A stretch of 64,000 bases of DNA from an uncultured Paracoccaceae bacterium (lineage in GTDB: Bacteria > Pseudomonadota > Alphaproteobacteria > Rhodobacterales > Rhodobacteraceae), in assembly GCA_945952025.1 (NCBI GenBank), contig CAMFGW010000004.1, forward strand, positions 92,926 through 156,925, read 5' to 3'. A program made the position numbers and the translations under genes. The first letter of the stretch is position 1, and each line of letters opens with the position of its first letter. The notes under the pieces are model-generated. The model was given only the letters and a program-made list of their open reading frames with translations. It was not told the origin of the DNA and searched no databases. Below, in pieces: positions 27,451 through 40,751 of this stretch.

Positions 27451-28416
27451 TCAGTCCTTCAGGATCTCTGGCCCGCCGCAGATCTTGTCGTCGGGCTTGC
27501 CGATCGCCTGCTTGTCCTTGCGGCGATAGTCCACGGCGCGCAGCACGGCCTGCAGCGCCGCGATCCGGGCGCGGTTCTTGTCATCGGCGCGGATCACGGT
27601 CCAGGGCGCGTCCTTGCTGTGGCTTTTCGCCAGCGTCTCGGTGATCGCGTCGGTATAGGCGTCCCACTTCTTCAACCCCTCGACGTCGATCCAGCTGAGC
27701 TTCCACTGTTTCAGGGGATCGCCCTCGCGGGCGAGGAAGCGGCGAAGCTGCTCGGCCCGGCCCACGTCGAGCCAGAGCTTCACGAGGATGATGCCTTCGT
27801 CGACGATCATCTTCTCGAAGTCCGGCAACCGGCGGAAGAAGAGCTTGCGCTGGTCGTCGGTGCAGAAGCCGAACACCTTCTCGACCACGCCGCGGTTGTA
27901 CCAGCTGCGGTCGAAGAGGGCGATTTCGCCCTTGGCGGGCAGCTGGTCGATATAGCGCTGGAAGTACCATTGGCCGGCCTCGCGGTCGGTCGGTTTGGCG
28001 AGGGCGACGATATAGGCCGAACGGGGGTTCAGGTTCTCGCGCATGCGCTCGATGGCGCCGCCCTTGCCGGCCGCATCGCGCCCCTCGAACAGGACGACGA
28101 GCCGCTTTCCGGTCGTGCGCAGGTCATACATCATCTTGACCATCTCGACCTGAAGCCCTTCCATCTGGGCTTCGTAGTCCTTGTCCGACATCTCGCGGTC
28201 GTAGGGGTAGGACCTGGCCAGGATGTCCTTCCTGCCCGCCTTCTCGATCGCCGTGCGGATCGCGGAAGGCGCCTCGTCGGTCAGAAAGCGGGTGATGTCG
28301 CCGACGAAGGGGATCTTGTCGGGGTCCGGGGCGGCTGTTGTCGCGGCGGTCGCAGCAGCAGGTGCGGGTGCGGCCGGCGCGGGGTCGGATTTCGAGGCGG
28401 GGCGATCTTTCGCCAT
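27451..28416 (-). CDS. ppk2: Polyphosphate kinase 2
   Basis: 321 residues. An Ala/Pro-rich low-complexity N-terminus (about 1-35) precedes a PPK2 domain: Walker A-like [26 protein letters not shown], and the lid/Walker B region [19 protein letters not shown]2 uses polyphosphate to phosphorylate GDP or ADP; residues alone do not settle nucleotide preference, but a single-domain form of about 300 residues is compatible with class I. AAAGGAG precedes the ATG. Lies upstream of tetR on the same strand. Confidence 0.95.
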   Translation of the reverse strand: MAKDRPASKSDPAPAAPAPAAATAATTAAPDPDKIPFVGDITRFLTDEAPSAIRTAIEKAGRKDILARSYPYDREMSDKDYEAQMEGLQVEMVKMMYDLRTTGKRLVVLFEGRDAAGKGGAIERMRENLNPRSAYIVALAKPTDREAGQWYFQRYIDQLPAKGEIALFDRSWYNRGVVEKVFGFCTDDQRKLFFRRLPDFEKMIVDEGIILVKLWLDVGRAEQLRRFLAREGDPLKQWKLSWIDVEGLKKWDAYTDAITETLAKSHSKDAPWTVIRADDKNRARIAALQAVLRAVDYRRKDKQAIGKPDDKICGGPEILKD

Positions 28417-28553
28417 GGCGGCTCCTTTGGCGCTGACGCGCGGGATCTGTCGTCGGGTCAGTCTAAGCGATGCGGGCCGGACGGCAAGCGGGTCGTCCGA
28501 AAGCCGCGCGTCCCGCAGGCCGCGCGTCCCGCAAGCTGCACCCTGTGGGCCCG

Positions 28554-29477
28554 TCAGGTGCCGATCCTTGCGATGTCGAAGGGGGTGGCCTGATAGATCT
28601 CGTTGATCCAGTTGCCGTAAAGCAGGTGGGCGTGGCTCCGCCAGCGGTTCATCGGCTGGCGCGAAGGATCGTCGTCGGGGTAGTAGTTCATCGGCACGTT
28701 GATCGTGGTCCCGGCGGCCACGTCGCGGTCGTATTCCTCTTTCAGCGTGCCGCTGTCATATTCGAAATGGTTGAAAATATAGAGCGCGCGGTGGGCCGGG
28801 TCCTCGATCAGGCAGGGGCCAACCTCGTCCGAGCCCAGAAGCGTCGTCAGGCCGGGGTGCGCGTCGATTTCGGGCTGGCGCATCTCGGTCCAGCGGCTGA
28901 CGGGGATGACGAAATCGTCCGAGAAGCCGCGCAGGTAGGGCGAGGCGGGCGCGCGGTTCTGGTGGCGGAAACAGCCGAAGGCCTTGTGGTCCAGAAGGTG
29001 CTTCCTGATTCCGTGGAAGTGGTAGGCCATGGCCATGCCGCCCCAGCAGACGCCGAAGGTCGACTGGACATGCGTCTGCGTCCAGTCGAAGACCTGGCGC
29101 AACTCGTCCCAATAGGTCACGGCCTCGAACGGCAGGTGCTCGATCGGCGCGCCGGTGATGATGAGGCCGTCGAACTTGTCGCCGCTCTCTGCCACCTCGG
29201 CGAAGGGGCGGTAGAAGGCCTCCATGTGCTCGGCCGCGGTGTTCTTCGCCTCGTGCATGGTCATGCGGATCAGCGACAGGTCGATCTGCAGGGGTGTGGC
29301 GCCGATCAGCCGGGCGAACTGGTTTTCCGTCTGGATCTTCCTCGGCATCAGGTTCAGAAGCCCGATGCGCAGGGGGCGGATGTCCTGATGGGCCGCCCGG
29401 TCCGGCGACATCACCATGACGCCTTCCTTGGACAGGACGTCGAAGGCGGGCAGCGTTTCGGGCAGGGTGATCGGCAT
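28554..29477 (-). CDS. metAA: Homoserine O-acetyltransferase, MetA type (MetAA)
   Basis: 307 residues with full MetA features: [14 protein letters not shown], catalytic Cys in [16 protein letters not shown], and the catalytic His/Glu region IFNHFEYD. At the position that sets acyl-donor choice (Gly111 in E. coli MetA, Glu in Bacillus cereus MetA), this protein has Glu ([12 protein letters not shown]), which favours acetyl-CoA over succinyl-CoA. It activates homoserine for methionine synthesis. I found no SAM-II riboswitch in the 27-bp gap before it; it may be transcribed with the upstream P-loop gene. Confidence 0.95.
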   Translation of the reverse strand: MPITLPETLPAFDVLSKEGVMVMSPDRAAHQDIRPLRIGLLNLMPRKIQTENQFARLIGATPLQIDLSLIRMTMHEAKNTAAEHMEAFYRPFAEVAESGDKFDGLIITGAPIEHLPFEAVTYWDELRQVFDWTQTHVQSTFGVCWGGMAMAYHFHGIRKHLLDHKAFGCFRHQNRAPASPYLRGFSDDFVIPVSRWTEMRQPEIDAHPGLTTLLGSDEVGPCLIEDPAHRALYIFNHFEYDSGTLKEEYDRDVAAGTTINVPMNYYPDDDPSRQPMNRWRSHAHLLYGNWINEIYQATPFDIARIGT

Positions 29478-29504
29478 GGGTCTGGCTTCTCCTTGGCCCG
29501 CGAT

Positions 29505-30389
29505 CTAAGCGGTCCGGCCCTTTGTCTCAAGGCTGCGTGCGTCAAGGGCGCGGGCGACAAGGGCCTCGAAGTCGGCGGCGCTTGCGACGGCGGCGGCCTC
29601 TTCGGCGGTGATGGTCAGGCCACGGCGGGCCATCGCCTCGTACCGGGGCTGGCGGTGGTCCAGCAGACGCGCGTAGCCGTAGCGCAGGAAGGCGTCGGGA
29701 TCGACCCGGTCGCCCGGCTGGCCCTGTTCGCGGCAGTAGTCGGCCCAGAGGCGTTCCAGAAAGGCCGGCTGGTAGTAGATCGGCTTCGGCGCGCGGTCGA
29801 AGCGGCGGATCAGCTCGGCCCGGTGCGCCTCGCTTCCCTTGATCCAGATGAGAAGCAGGTTGCCGTCCAGGACGTTCAGGACCGGATCGTCGGGGCTTGC
29901 GGGGTCCACCACCTCGCAGATCGAGCCGCCGCTGTCGCAGACGAAGTTGCGGTAGCCGTAAAGCTCATTGGCGCGCTCGATGAAATGCGGCGTGTCGAGA
30001 AGCGAGGCGACCTCGGCCTGGCGGTGCTGTTCCTGCCGGCGCAGGTATTCGGCGAACGGAACGCCGCCGCGCGCCGGATCGCCCGGCTTGCCAAGATAGG
30101 TCGACAGGGGGGCGAGGTTGTTGAAGGTGATGTTCGACCCGATATGGACCGAGTCCGTCATCAGAAGCTCGCGCAGCAAGGGGACCTTCATCGCCTCGCG
30201 CTTGAAGTTGTCGGCGATGTGTTCGCCCATGTAGCGGGTGCCGATGCGGTAGTCGATCGAGTAGTGGAACCAGCCGCCCTCGCCCCGCAGAAGGTTCGAG
30301 ATATGCGTCTTGCCAAGGCCGGACATGCCGAACAGAAGGACGCGCTTGCGGTCAGCCTTCAGCCAGTCGTCCGCATTCCGGTAGATCAT
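29505..30389 (-). CDS. P-loop ATPase of unknown function beside metAA
   Basis: 294 residues. The N-terminal P-loop is GMSGLGKTH (about residues 21-29), followed by SIDYRIGTRYMG. A downstream beta-strand, NFVCDSGGSICEVVDP, may supply the acidic Walker B function, and NVLDGNLLLIWIKG follows. The layout suggests a small-molecule kinase-like or AAA-free P-loop NTPase acting in the cytoplasm. I do not recognise a named family. It is 27 bp upstream of metAA on the same strand, so a link to methionine metabolism is possible but unproven. Confidence 0.7.
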   Translation of the reverse strand: MIYRNADDWLKADRKRVLLFGMSGLGKTHISNLLRGEGGWFHYSIDYRIGTRYMGEHIADNFKREAMKVPLLRELLMTDSVHIGSNITFNNLAPLSTYLGKPGDPARGGVPFAEYLRRQEQHRQAEVASLLDTPHFIERANELYGYRNFVCDSGGSICEVVDPASPDDPVLNVLDGNLLLIWIKGSEAHRAELIRRFDRAPKPIYYQPAFLERLWADYCREQGQPGDRVDPDAFLRYGYARLLDHRQPRYEAMARRGLTITAEEAAAVASAADFEALVARALDARSLETKGRTA

Positions 30390-30425
30390 TCGCTTGCCCC
30401 GCGCGTCAGTGCCGCACGCGCCTGA

Positions 30426-31376
30426 TTAGCCGCGCCCATCGGAAAGTTCACGCGAATTCTTGCCCGGCAGCCGGACGCGCCCGTCGATGACCAGCAGCCC
30501 GAGCGCCAGAAGCACGAAGCCCGCATAGTCGGCCGCCGTCAGGGTTTCGCCGAAAAGGACGGCGCCGACAACGACAGAGACGGGTGCGATCATCAGCGTC
30601 ACAAGGCTCGCATTGCCCGCACCCGCCACCCGCAGGAGGCGGTAGAAGCACAGGAAGGCCAGGGCCGACGAGACGATCCCGTGGTAGCCAAGCGCCACGA
30701 AGGTCGCCGGGTGCCAGGCGGCGAAGTTCGGCACGCCGTCGTGCGCCAGCGCAAGGGGCACCATGATGAGCGACGAGACGGTCAGCATCCCCGCTGCCGC
30801 GACCTCGGGCGGCTGGCCGGTGGCGAAGTGGCGGCCGAAGGTCGAGGCGAAGGCATAGCAGATAGAGGCGAGGATGATGGCAAGCTGCCCGAGCGAGGTC
30901 AGGTCGAGCGAGCGGAGCGCGTCGGTGCCCATCACCGTGACGACACCCGCAAAGCCCAGAAGGACGCCCACCATCTTCGCCGGCGTCATCCGCTCGTCAT
31001 GGAACAGAAGGGCTGCCAGGCAGACGGTGAAGATCGCGGTCGAGGCATTGAGGATCGCGGCCAGGCCCGAGGCGATGTGCAGCTGCCCCCAGGCGATCAG
31101 GCTCCAGGGGATGACGTTGTTCATCACGCCCATGAAGGCAAAGACGAGGAGCGTGCGCCAGCTGACGCGAAACGGGATGCGAGCGGCGACGATGTAGATC
31201 CAGAGCGCGAGCGCCCCGCCGCCGACGCGTAAGGCGACAAGCGTTGCCACCTGCACGTCGAAAAGGGCGGCGCGGGTGGCGGCGAAGCTGATGCCCCAGA
31301 AGAGCGCGATGAGGCTGAGAAGGACCCAGGCTTCGGGGGTCATGCGGCGTTGGGTGGGGGCGGGTGCTTGGCTCAT
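30426..31376 (-). CDS. DMT/EamA family transporter
   Basis: 316 residues in two EamA repeats with about ten TM helices (first helix VLLSLIALFWGISFAATRA; second repeat starts near TSLGQLAIILASICYAF). These are inner-membrane exporters of amino acids or other metabolites; the substrate is not readable. A second DMT protein of the same family lies at 32757-33650, with a FadL porin gene between them. It sits 36 bp upstream of the P-loop ATPase on the same strand. Confidence 0.88.
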   Translation of the reverse strand: MSQAPAPTQRRMTPEAWVLLSLIALFWGISFAATRAALFDVQVATLVALRVGGGALALWIYIVAARIPFRVSWRTLLVFAFMGVMNNVIPWSLIAWGQLHIASGLAAILNASTAIFTVCLAALLFHDERMTPAKMVGVLLGFAGVVTVMGTDALRSLDLTSLGQLAIILASICYAFASTFGRHFATGQPPEVAAAGMLTVSSLIMVPLALAHDGVPNFAAWHPATFVALGYHGIVSSALAFLCFYRLLRVAGAGNASLVTLMIAPVSVVVGAVLFGETLTAADYAGFVLLALGLLVIDGRVRLPGKNSRELSDGRG

Positions 31377-31450
31377 GCCTGCAACCTAGCCGGGGGTCGC
31401 CGTGCATTCCACCCGGATCTTGCGCCAAATGGTCCCGGCGCGGCACCCCC

Positions 31451-31484
31451 AAAGGAAAGGACCCCGGCCTTGCAGACGGGGTCC
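31451..31484 (-). terminator. Intrinsic terminator after fadL-like gene
   Basis: GGACCCCG (31459-31466) and CGGGGTCC (31477-31484) form an 8-bp perfect stem. Read on the minus strand it is followed by TTTCCTTT, so it suits termination of the FadL transcript that ends at 31509. Confidence 0.7.
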
Positions 31485-31508
31485 CTATGTCAGGTCAGGC
31501 CGGACGGA

Positions 31509-32621
31509 TCAGAAGGAATAGCCGATCTTGACGCCGACGCCGACTACCTTGTTGCCGGTGAAGTTCGCGCGGGCCACGTCCGGCGTGCCGGTTTCGGGCA
31601 TGGCGTCGCCCAGCTTGGTGTAGTTGACGCCCGTCGTGATCTTCATGTTGTCCTTGGTGTAGATCGCGGCCAGCGAGACGCCGGTGCGCCCGTTCGTCGG
31701 CGCGAGCGGCGAGACGAGCGGGTTGCCCTTCTTCTCGTAACTGACCGACACGGCGCCCGACCAGTTCTCGGTGAACTTGTGGCCCACGCCCAGCGTCCAG
31801 GTCGTGGTATCCTCGAGGCTGATAAGGCCGCCGCCCGCGAGGGGGGTGAAGACCTTGGGGTCGATCTGGAAGGCCGACCATTCGGCCCAGCGGATCTGGC
31901 CGAACACCAGCGTGTCGGCGGCAACGCCGGTCTGGAAGTCCAGGTTGACGCTCTTCGGGGTCGACACCTTGGTGACCGAGGGCAGACCCAGCGGCGCGCC
32001 ATTCAGGGTCTCGACCGTGCCGAAGTTGTGCGTGATTTCCGAGTTGTAGGTCAGGGCGACGCGCAGCGCGATGTCCGGACGCTCATAGGCCGCGCCGATG
32101 ACATAGCCCCAGGCCAGGTCCTGGTCGAGCCGCACGTTGTAGCCGCTGAACGGGCCATAGGCCGCACCCTTCAGCGTGATTTCGCCCGAGGCATTGTCGG
32201 CCCGCACGCCGCCGTGGACCGAGAAATTCTCGTTGAACTTGTACCGCATCAGGAACGTGCCGGCCATCGTTTCGGCCTTCACCTTGGTGCCGCCGAGGGC
32301 GATCGACGAGGGGCCATAGGCCAGGTCGGCGCCGAACGGCTGGTCGAGGATGATGGCGTAGGACAGCTTGTCGTTGATGTCGTTCTTGTAGGCGAACGAG
32401 AACTGCGTGTAGTTGCCGACGACGCCGCCCGTAGGCTGGCCGCCGAATATAGCCACGTCATGGCCCGACACCGACGGATTGACGCTGCCGAAGGTCAGTT
32501 CGGCATAGCCGCCCTTCTGGAATAGCGGGTCGATCGCCATGCCTGTGCGGTCGATGCCGCCTGCCGAGGCGGCGCCAGCCGAAATGGCCGCCATGCTCGC
32601 CCCGATCAGAAACTTCCTCAT
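31509..32621 (-). CDS. FadL/OmpP1-type outer membrane transporter
   Basis: 370 residues from ATG at 32621, which is preceded by GGGAGA and gives a signal peptide MRKFLIGASMAAISAGAASA. An upstream in-frame ATG at 32636 is less likely. The mature protein has the FadL-type beta-rich pattern (LTFGSVNPSVSG, NYTQFSFAYKNDINDKLSY, WSAFQIDPKVFTP) and ends in the aromatic C-terminus KIGYSF. Such proteins let long-chain fatty acids or other hydrophobic molecules cross the outer membrane. No other fatty-acid gene is directly linked. Confidence 0.88.
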   Translation of the reverse strand: MRKFLIGASMAAISAGAASAGGIDRTGMAIDPLFQKGGYAELTFGSVNPSVSGHDVAIFGGQPTGGVVGNYTQFSFAYKNDINDKLSYAIILDQPFGADLAYGPSSIALGGTKVKAETMAGTFLMRYKFNENFSVHGGVRADNASGEITLKGAAYGPFSGYNVRLDQDLAWGYVIGAAYERPDIALRVALTYNSEITHNFGTVETLNGAPLGLPSVTKVSTPKSVNLDFQTGVAADTLVFGQIRWAEWSAFQIDPKVFTPLAGGGLISLEDTTTWTLGVGHKFTENWSGAVSVSYEKKGNPLVSPLAPTNGRTGVSLAAIYTKDNMKITTGVNYTKLGDAMPETGTPDVARANFTGNKVVGVGVKIGYSF

Positions 32622-32756
32622 TCCCGTCTCTCCCATGAGAATGCTGCGATACCCTTGTGGATAAGGGTAGTTGGCGCGCGGCCACCCGGTCAACGAATGA
32701 CGCAGCGTCGCAGTTTCGTGACCTGACGTGAGGGGGAAATCTGTAGCTTTTTCGCC

Positions 32757-36036
<3,280 letters not shown>

Positions 36037-36039
36037 TCC

Positions 36040-37218
36040 ATGACCCCTGCGGCGCGGGCAGCGGCGGCGATCGGCGTTCTGGATGCGGTCCTCGCCGGCG
36101 CGCCCGCCGAAGAAGCGCTGCTGCGCTGGTCGCGCGGCGCGCGTTATGCAGGGTCCGGCGACCGGGCCGCCGTGCGCGACCTGGTCTTTGACGGGCTTCG
36201 CGGCTTGCGGAGCCTCTCGTGGTCTGCTGGCGCGCCAGAGCCTTCGGGGCGCGCGGCCATTCTTGGAAAGATCGTCGCGCAAGGGATTGATCCGGCGTCG
36301 ATATTCAGCGGCGAAGGCCATGCGCCCGCAGCGCTGAGTGCCGCCGAGCTGGCCGCGATCGGCGGTCTGCGTGCTGCGCCAGAGGCGGTGGCGATGGACC
36401 TTCCGGACTGGCTTCTGGACCCGATGCGCGCAGCGTTGGGCGACCGGTTGGCCCAGGTGATGGCCGCCGCACGGGACCGCGCGCGGGTCTACCTGCGCGT
36501 GAACCGGCTGAAGTCCGACCTTCCGCGCGCGGTAGAGGCGCTGGCCGCCGACGGGATCGTCGCAGAGCCGGAAGGCGATGCGCTACGCATTTCGCAAAAT
36601 GCAAGCAAGATCAAGATGTCCAGCGCCTATCTTGAGGGATTGGTCGAACTTCAGGACCGGTCCTCGCAAGAGGCCGTGGCGGCGCTGGGCGGCCTGTCTG
36701 GGGCGCGGGTCCTGGACTATTGCGCGGGCGGCGGCGGCAAGTCGCTCGCGCTGGCGGCGCTGGGCGCAAGGGTGACCGCGCATGACGCCCAGCCGGCGCG
36801 GATGCGCGACCTGCCGGCCCGTGCCGTGCGCGCCGGGGCAAAGATAGCGCTCGCAAGGACCGACGCGCTCGCGGGGCGGACCTTCGATATGGTTCTGGTC
36901 GACGCGCCCTGTTCGGGGTCCGGCACTTGGCGGCGGACGCCCGACGCCAAATGGCGTCTGACGTCCGGGCGGCTGGCCGATCTGGTCGCGCTTCAGTCCC
37001 GGATACTGGACGAGGCGGCGCCCCATGTCGGCCCCGGCGGCCGGCTCGGCTACATGACCTGTTCCGTCCTGGTGGACGAGGACGAGCCGCAGATCGCGGC
37101 CTTTCTCGCGCGCCATCCCGACTTCCGACTGGACCGCCAGACACGCTACCCGGCTGACCCGGCGGCAACCGGTGGCGACGGCTTCTTCTCCGCACTCCTG
37201 TCGCGAGTGGGCCCCTAA
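36040..37218 (+). CDS. RsmB/NOP-family rRNA (cytosine-C5) methyltransferase
   Basis: 392 residues. The N-terminal NusB-like region is followed by a Rossmann methyltransferase with SAM motif VLDYCAGGGGKSLALA, motif IV DAPCSGSGTWRR, and motif VI MTCSVL. The two Cys (PCS and TCS) are the catalytic pair for m5C formation. Probably modifies 16S rRNA; whether at the RsmB (C967) site cannot be decided, since alphaproteobacterial paralogs exist. Tightly follows guaB. Confidence 0.9.
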   Translation: MTPAARAAAAIGVLDAVLAGAPAEEALLRWSRGARYAGSGDRAAVRDLVFDGLRGLRSLSWSAGAPEPSGRAAILGKIVAQGIDPASIFSGEGHAPAALSAAELAAIGGLRAAPEAVAMDLPDWLLDPMRAALGDRLAQVMAAARDRARVYLRVNRLKSDLPRAVEALAADGIVAEPEGDALRISQNASKIKMSSAYLEGLVELQDRSSQEAVAALGGLSGARVLDYCAGGGGKSLALAALGARVTAHDAQPARMRDLPARAVRAGAKIALARTDALAGRTFDMVLVDAPCSGSGTWRRTPDAKWRLTSGRLADLVALQSRILDEAAPHVGPGGRLGYMTCSVLVDEDEPQIAAFLARHPDFRLDRQTRYPADPAATGGDGFFSALLSRVGP

Positions 37219-37250
37219 ATCGTCACAATTTAAGGTTGTGAATGGGGGGA

Positions 37251-37266
37251 TTAAACGCGGCTTAAC
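37251..37266 (+). promoter_or_regulatory. CtrA box TTAA-N7-TTAAC before cckA
   Basis: TTAA (37251-37254), seven bases, TTAAC (37262-37266): an exact match to the full CtrA recognition sequence. It lies in the only AT-rich part of the rsmB-cckA gap, directly before the histidine kinase that controls CtrA phosphorylation. Confidence 0.75.
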
Positions 37267-37283
37267 ACTTTCGGGCGTGAGAT

Positions 37284-39662
37284 ATGACAGTCGATTCGGC
37301 ACTTGGGGGCGCTCCGTTGATACCGTCGGTCATGTCATTCAAACCCGTCCTGAATACTGCCGACCGGCTGGCGCCACGGGCCATGCTGCTTCTGGGCCTT
37401 GCGGCGGCGCTGGCGGTCCTGACGCTGACGCTGCCCTTCCTGCCGGGGCTCGACCTTCTTCTGGATTTCCAACCGCTTCTGGGGCTCGCCGCGGGCGCGC
37501 TCGCGGCGCTCGGGCTTCTGACAACGGTTCTGCCGCGCCTTTTCAAGGGGCAGCGGGCCGGCCATGACGGGCTTGGCGCGCAGCTTGCGGCCTTCGTCGA
37601 ACAGGATGCGGCGCCCTCGCTCACGACCGATGCCGAAGGGCTGGTGCGGTTCCAGAACCAGGCGGCTGTCGAACGTTTCGGCTCGCGCGCGAACCAGAGC
37701 TTTTCGCGTATCCTGGGCGAGATATTCGCCAACCCCGGCGCGGTCCTGCACCGCCTGCAACTCCGGGCAGAGGCCGGGGGCGCCGCGCATGAGGACCTGG
37801 TGACCCGGCGCGGCCACGTCCGGCTCGCGGCCCACCGGCTGACTGACGGCGGCATCCTGTGGCGGCTTGAGGACATGGCCGAACGCAACGCCGGCGGCCG
37901 TGGTGCCGAAGGGATCAGCCTGCCGATGCTGACCGTGTCGAAGGCCGGCACGATCCTCTTCATGAACGAAGCACTTCGCCGCATCGTCGGCGAACGCGTC
38001 CGCACGCTCGACCGCATCTTCCCCGACCTGCCGGTGCGCGCCGGCCAGGAACAGGACATCTCGGGCGCGACCGGCCCCCTTCTGACGCTGGTCGCAGAAG
38101 TCGAAGGCGCTGGCGGGCGGCGAGAGATCTATTTCCTTCCCGCAACGGGTCGTCCGGCGCTTTCGGCCGACAGCCTCGACTTCGACAGCCTGCCGGTGGC
38201 GCTGATGCGCCTTGGCCCCTCGGGCGAGGTCATGTCCGTGAACCAGGCCGCGCGCCGCCTGATCGGCGAGCCCAAGGCCGGCATTGCCTTCGCCGACCTG
38301 ATGGAGGGCCTCGGCCGGCCGGTCCAGGACTGGCTGCAGGATGCGCTTCGGGGCCGGACCGTCAATCGCCCCGAGGTGCTCCGCCTGTCGGGAGCGGGGG
38401 AGGAGACGTTCCTGCAGGTGTCGCTCTCGCCCGTGAGTGCGGGTGGCGAGACGGGGCTGATGGCGCTTTTGTCGGACGCAACCCAGCTCAAGACGCTCGA
38501 GGCGCAGTTCGTCCAGAGCCAGAAGATGCAGGCCATCGGCCAGCTGGCCGGCGGCGTGGCACACGACTTCAACAACCTTCTGACCGCGATCTCTGGCCAT
38601 TGCGACCTGCTTCTCTTGCGGCACGACCGGGCCGATCCCGACTATGCCGACCTGGTGCAGATCAACCAGAACGCCAATCGCGCCGCGAGCCTTGTGGGTC
38701 AGCTTCTGGCCTTCTCGCGCAAGCAGACGCTGAAGCCCGCGATACTGGACCTGCGCGACAGCCTTGCCGACCTGACGCACCTTCTGAACCGGCTCGTCGG
38801 CGAACGGGTCGATCTGACGCTGGTCCACGATCCGGCGTTGCGGCCGATCCGTGCCGACAAACGCCAGTTGGAACAGGTGATCATGAACCTGGTCGTCAAC
38901 GCGCGCGACGCCATGCCCGAAGGCGGCCGGATCGAGATCGCGACCGAAAACGTGCATCTCGACCGCGATCTGGCCCGTGGGCGTGCGGCCGTCCCGGCGG
39001 GTGACTATGTGCTCGTCCGGGTCAGCGATCACGGCAGCGGGATCCCCGCTGACAAGATCGACAAGATCTTCGAGCCCTTCTTCACGACGAAGCGCCCCGG
39101 CGAGGGCACGGGCCTGGGTCTGTCGATGGTCTACGGCATCGTCAAGCAGACCGGCGGCTATATCTTCTGCGATTCGACGATCGGCGAGGGCACGGTCTTT
39201 TCGCTCTACTTCCCCGCGCACGACCACGCCGAACTGCACGAGGCGCAAGTCGCCGTCCCCGCCGATGTCCTGCCGGCCCCCCGCAGCCTGGCGGGTGACA
39301 CCGGCGTGGTCCTTCTGGTCGAGGACGAGGCGCCGGTGCGCGCCTTCGCGAGCCGCGCGCTCAAGATGCGCGGCTACAAGGTGATCGAGGCCGCCGACGC
39401 CGAAGAGGCGCTCGACCTTCTGGCCGACCCCGCGCTCGAGGTCGACATCTTTGTCACCGATGTCATCATGCCGGGCAAGGACGGCCCGACCTGGGTGCGC
39501 GAGGCGCTGACCGACCGTCCCGGAACGCGCGTGATCTTCGTGTCCGGCTATTCTGAAGAAGCGCTCGCCGAGGAACGCGACCGGATCCCGAACTCGACCT
39601 TCCTGCCGAAGCCCTTCTCGCTCAGCGAATTGACGGCGACGGTGCAGCGGCAATTACACTAG
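37284..39662 (+). CDS. cckA: CckA hybrid sensor histidine kinase
   Basis: 792 residues if started at 37284. Two TM helices (about 30-50 and 60-80), PAS-type sensor regions (about 95-395), and a HisKA domain with phospho-His in [11 protein letters not shown] (His about 427). These are followed by an ATPase domain ([25 protein letters not shown]) and a C-terminal receiver domain with phospho-Asp in [12 protein letters not shown] (about 726) and VSGYSEE. CckA passes phosphate via ChpT to CtrA, the master regulator of cell cycle, motility and gene transfer in this group. The CtrA box ends only 17 bp before 37284; the in-frame ATG at 37332 (MSFKPVLN) would fit a promoter there better. Confidence 0.92.
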   Translation: MTVDSALGGAPLIPSVMSFKPVLNTADRLAPRAMLLLGLAAALAVLTLTLPFLPGLDLLLDFQPLLGLAAGALAALGLLTTVLPRLFKGQRAGHDGLGAQLAAFVEQDAAPSLTTDAEGLVRFQNQAAVERFGSRANQSFSRILGEIFANPGAVLHRLQLRAEAGGAAHEDLVTRRGHVRLAAHRLTDGGILWRLEDMAERNAGGRGAEGISLPMLTVSKAGTILFMNEALRRIVGERVRTLDRIFPDLPVRAGQEQDISGATGPLLTLVAEVEGAGGRREIYFLPATGRPALSADSLDFDSLPVALMRLGPSGEVMSVNQAARRLIGEPKAGIAFADLMEGLGRPVQDWLQDALRGRTVNRPEVLRLSGAGEETFLQVSLSPVSAGGETGLMALLSDATQLKTLEAQFVQSQKMQAIGQLAGGVAHDFNNLLTAISGHCDLLLLRHDRADPDYADLVQINQNANRAASLVGQLLAFSRKQTLKPAILDLRDSLADLTHLLNRLVGERVDLTLVHDPALRPIRADKRQLEQVIMNLVVNARDAMPEGGRIEIATENVHLDRDLARGRAAVPAGDYVLVRVSDHGSGIPADKIDKIFEPFFTTKRPGEGTGLGLSMVYGIVKQTGGYIFCDSTIGEGTVFSLYFPAHDHAELHEAQVAVPADVLPAPRSLAGDTGVVLLVEDEAPVRAFASRALKMRGYKVIEAADAEEALDLLADPALEVDIFVTDVIMPGKDGPTWVREALTDRPGTRVIFVSGYSEEALAEERDRIPNSTFLPKPFSLSELTATVQRQLH

Positions 39663-39750
39663 GGGCGTGTGCCCTTGGGGCGCATGCCCAGAGCGCGCGC
39701 GAAAAGGCGCGCCTGCCGATACGGTGATGCGGGGCCCCGGGGCCGGCTTC

Positions 39751-40344
39751 CTACCCCAGGGCGCGCCAGAGCGCATAGTCCGGCGCGAACCGCTCTTCGA
39801 GGCGCGCGCGGGTCGGCGCGGTCAGGCCAAGATCGCCCGAGGGCGAGATGTTGAGGCGGGGCAGGTGGATGTCGAAATCGAGCCGGTCCTGGAGGAAGTC
39901 GATGAAGCTGCCCATGTCCTCGTAGCGAAAGAGCCGGTCGACGAGCGGCCGCCCCTGGTCGCCGCACAGCTGCGCCGCCTGGCTTCCGACCGCCATGGCA
40001 GGTGAGGGGCGGTCCGACAGGAAGTCGAGTGCCGCCTCTTCGAAGGACTTGCCCCTCGTCGACTTTTCCCTGCCGCCCAGGTCGTCGCGGCTGCGATAGC
40101 GATACCAGCTTCCGAGCCAGTCGACCGGCTCGCGAATCAGCGCGATCAGGGTGAAGCGATCGCCGGACAATTCCTCGAGCATCGGGCCGAGATGCGCCCG
40201 GTACCGCATGGCGCCCAGATGTTTCAGTTCCGGCGGCCGGGTCAGTGCAGCATGGGCGAGCGGTTGCAATGCGGTCTCGATCGCCGTGCTGCCGGTCTTG
40301 GTCGTGGCCAGAAAGACGAGCCGTTCCTTCCAGAAGATGAGCAT
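39751..40344 (-). CDS. Small sulfotransferase-family protein
   Basis: 197 residues from ATG at 40344 (MLIFWKERLVFLATTKTGST). The 5'-phosphosulfate loop TKTGSTAIE, the 3'-phosphate region IREPVDWLGSWYRYRS and RYEDMGSF are the PAPS-binding features. It is shorter than typical 250-300-residue sulfotransferases. The open frame extends upstream to 40500 but that part is Cys/Pro-rich and unlikely. The acceptor is unknown; a sugar or surface polymer is typical. Convergent with cckA. Confidence 0.8.
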   Translation of the reverse strand: MLIFWKERLVFLATTKTGSTAIETALQPLAHAALTRPPELKHLGAMRYRAHLGPMLEELSGDRFTLIALIREPVDWLGSWYRYRSRDDLGGREKSTRGKSFEEAALDFLSDRPSPAMAVGSQAAQLCGDQGRPLVDRLFRYEDMGSFIDFLQDRLDFDIHLPRLNISPSGDLGLTAPTRARLEERFAPDYALWRALG

Positions 40345-40670
40345 GACGGCCTCCGCAAATGATCGACCCTGATTGGGACAGGTGGCGGGAAATTGAAAGG
40401 GGGCCGTGAACTTGCAGGAGGGGCAGGACCGCGAGCGATCTGGCTGGTTTGCGGGGTTGCGAAATAGATCGGAGCAAGGGCGGTCGCCCTGCGTGGACAA
40501 CCTGCATAGGGTGCGACTGGGCCTCCCACCGCTGGCGACCGACTCTTGGACACCGTGCTATCGAGGCCATGTCAAAGCCGGGCGGGGAGCTTTGCCGCAG
40601 GGACGACACGGCAGCGCGGTGCGGTGCGGTCCGGGCCATCGGCCATTTTTCCGTCCCGCCCCATTTTTCA
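40345..40670. other. Gene-free stretch between sulfotransferase and recA
   Basis: About 325 bp with no convincing gene; the open frames here lack family features and ribosome sites. The part from about 40640 onward becomes AT-richer and holds the recA control sites listed separately. I see no RNA gene or repeat in it. Confidence 0.6.
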
Positions 40671-40686
40671 TCAACCCTTTCTTAAC
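40671..40686 (+). promoter_or_regulatory. CtrA-like box TCAA-N7-TTAAC upstream of recA
   Basis: TCAACCCTTTCTTAAC differs at one base from TTAA-N7-TTAAC and lies about 130 bp before the recA start, within an AT-rich patch. Confidence 0.4.
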
Positions 40687-40751
40687 CAATCCTTGCCACT
40701 TTTCCCCTACGAAGTCGGTTGCAATGTTCCCTGTTTGGTCTCATAAGATCG

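Noticed and set aside
29478..29504. SAM-II riboswitch before metAA
   Set aside because: SAM-II often precedes metA in alphaproteobacteria, but here only 27 bp separate metAA from the upstream gene and no pseudoknot pattern is visible there or before 30389.
28470..30425. A 651-codon plus-strand open frame opposite metAA and the P-loop ATPase
   Set aside because: Composition is that of an antisense shadow (Val/Asp/Arg/Gly-rich, no domain), and the opposite strand has clear protein families.
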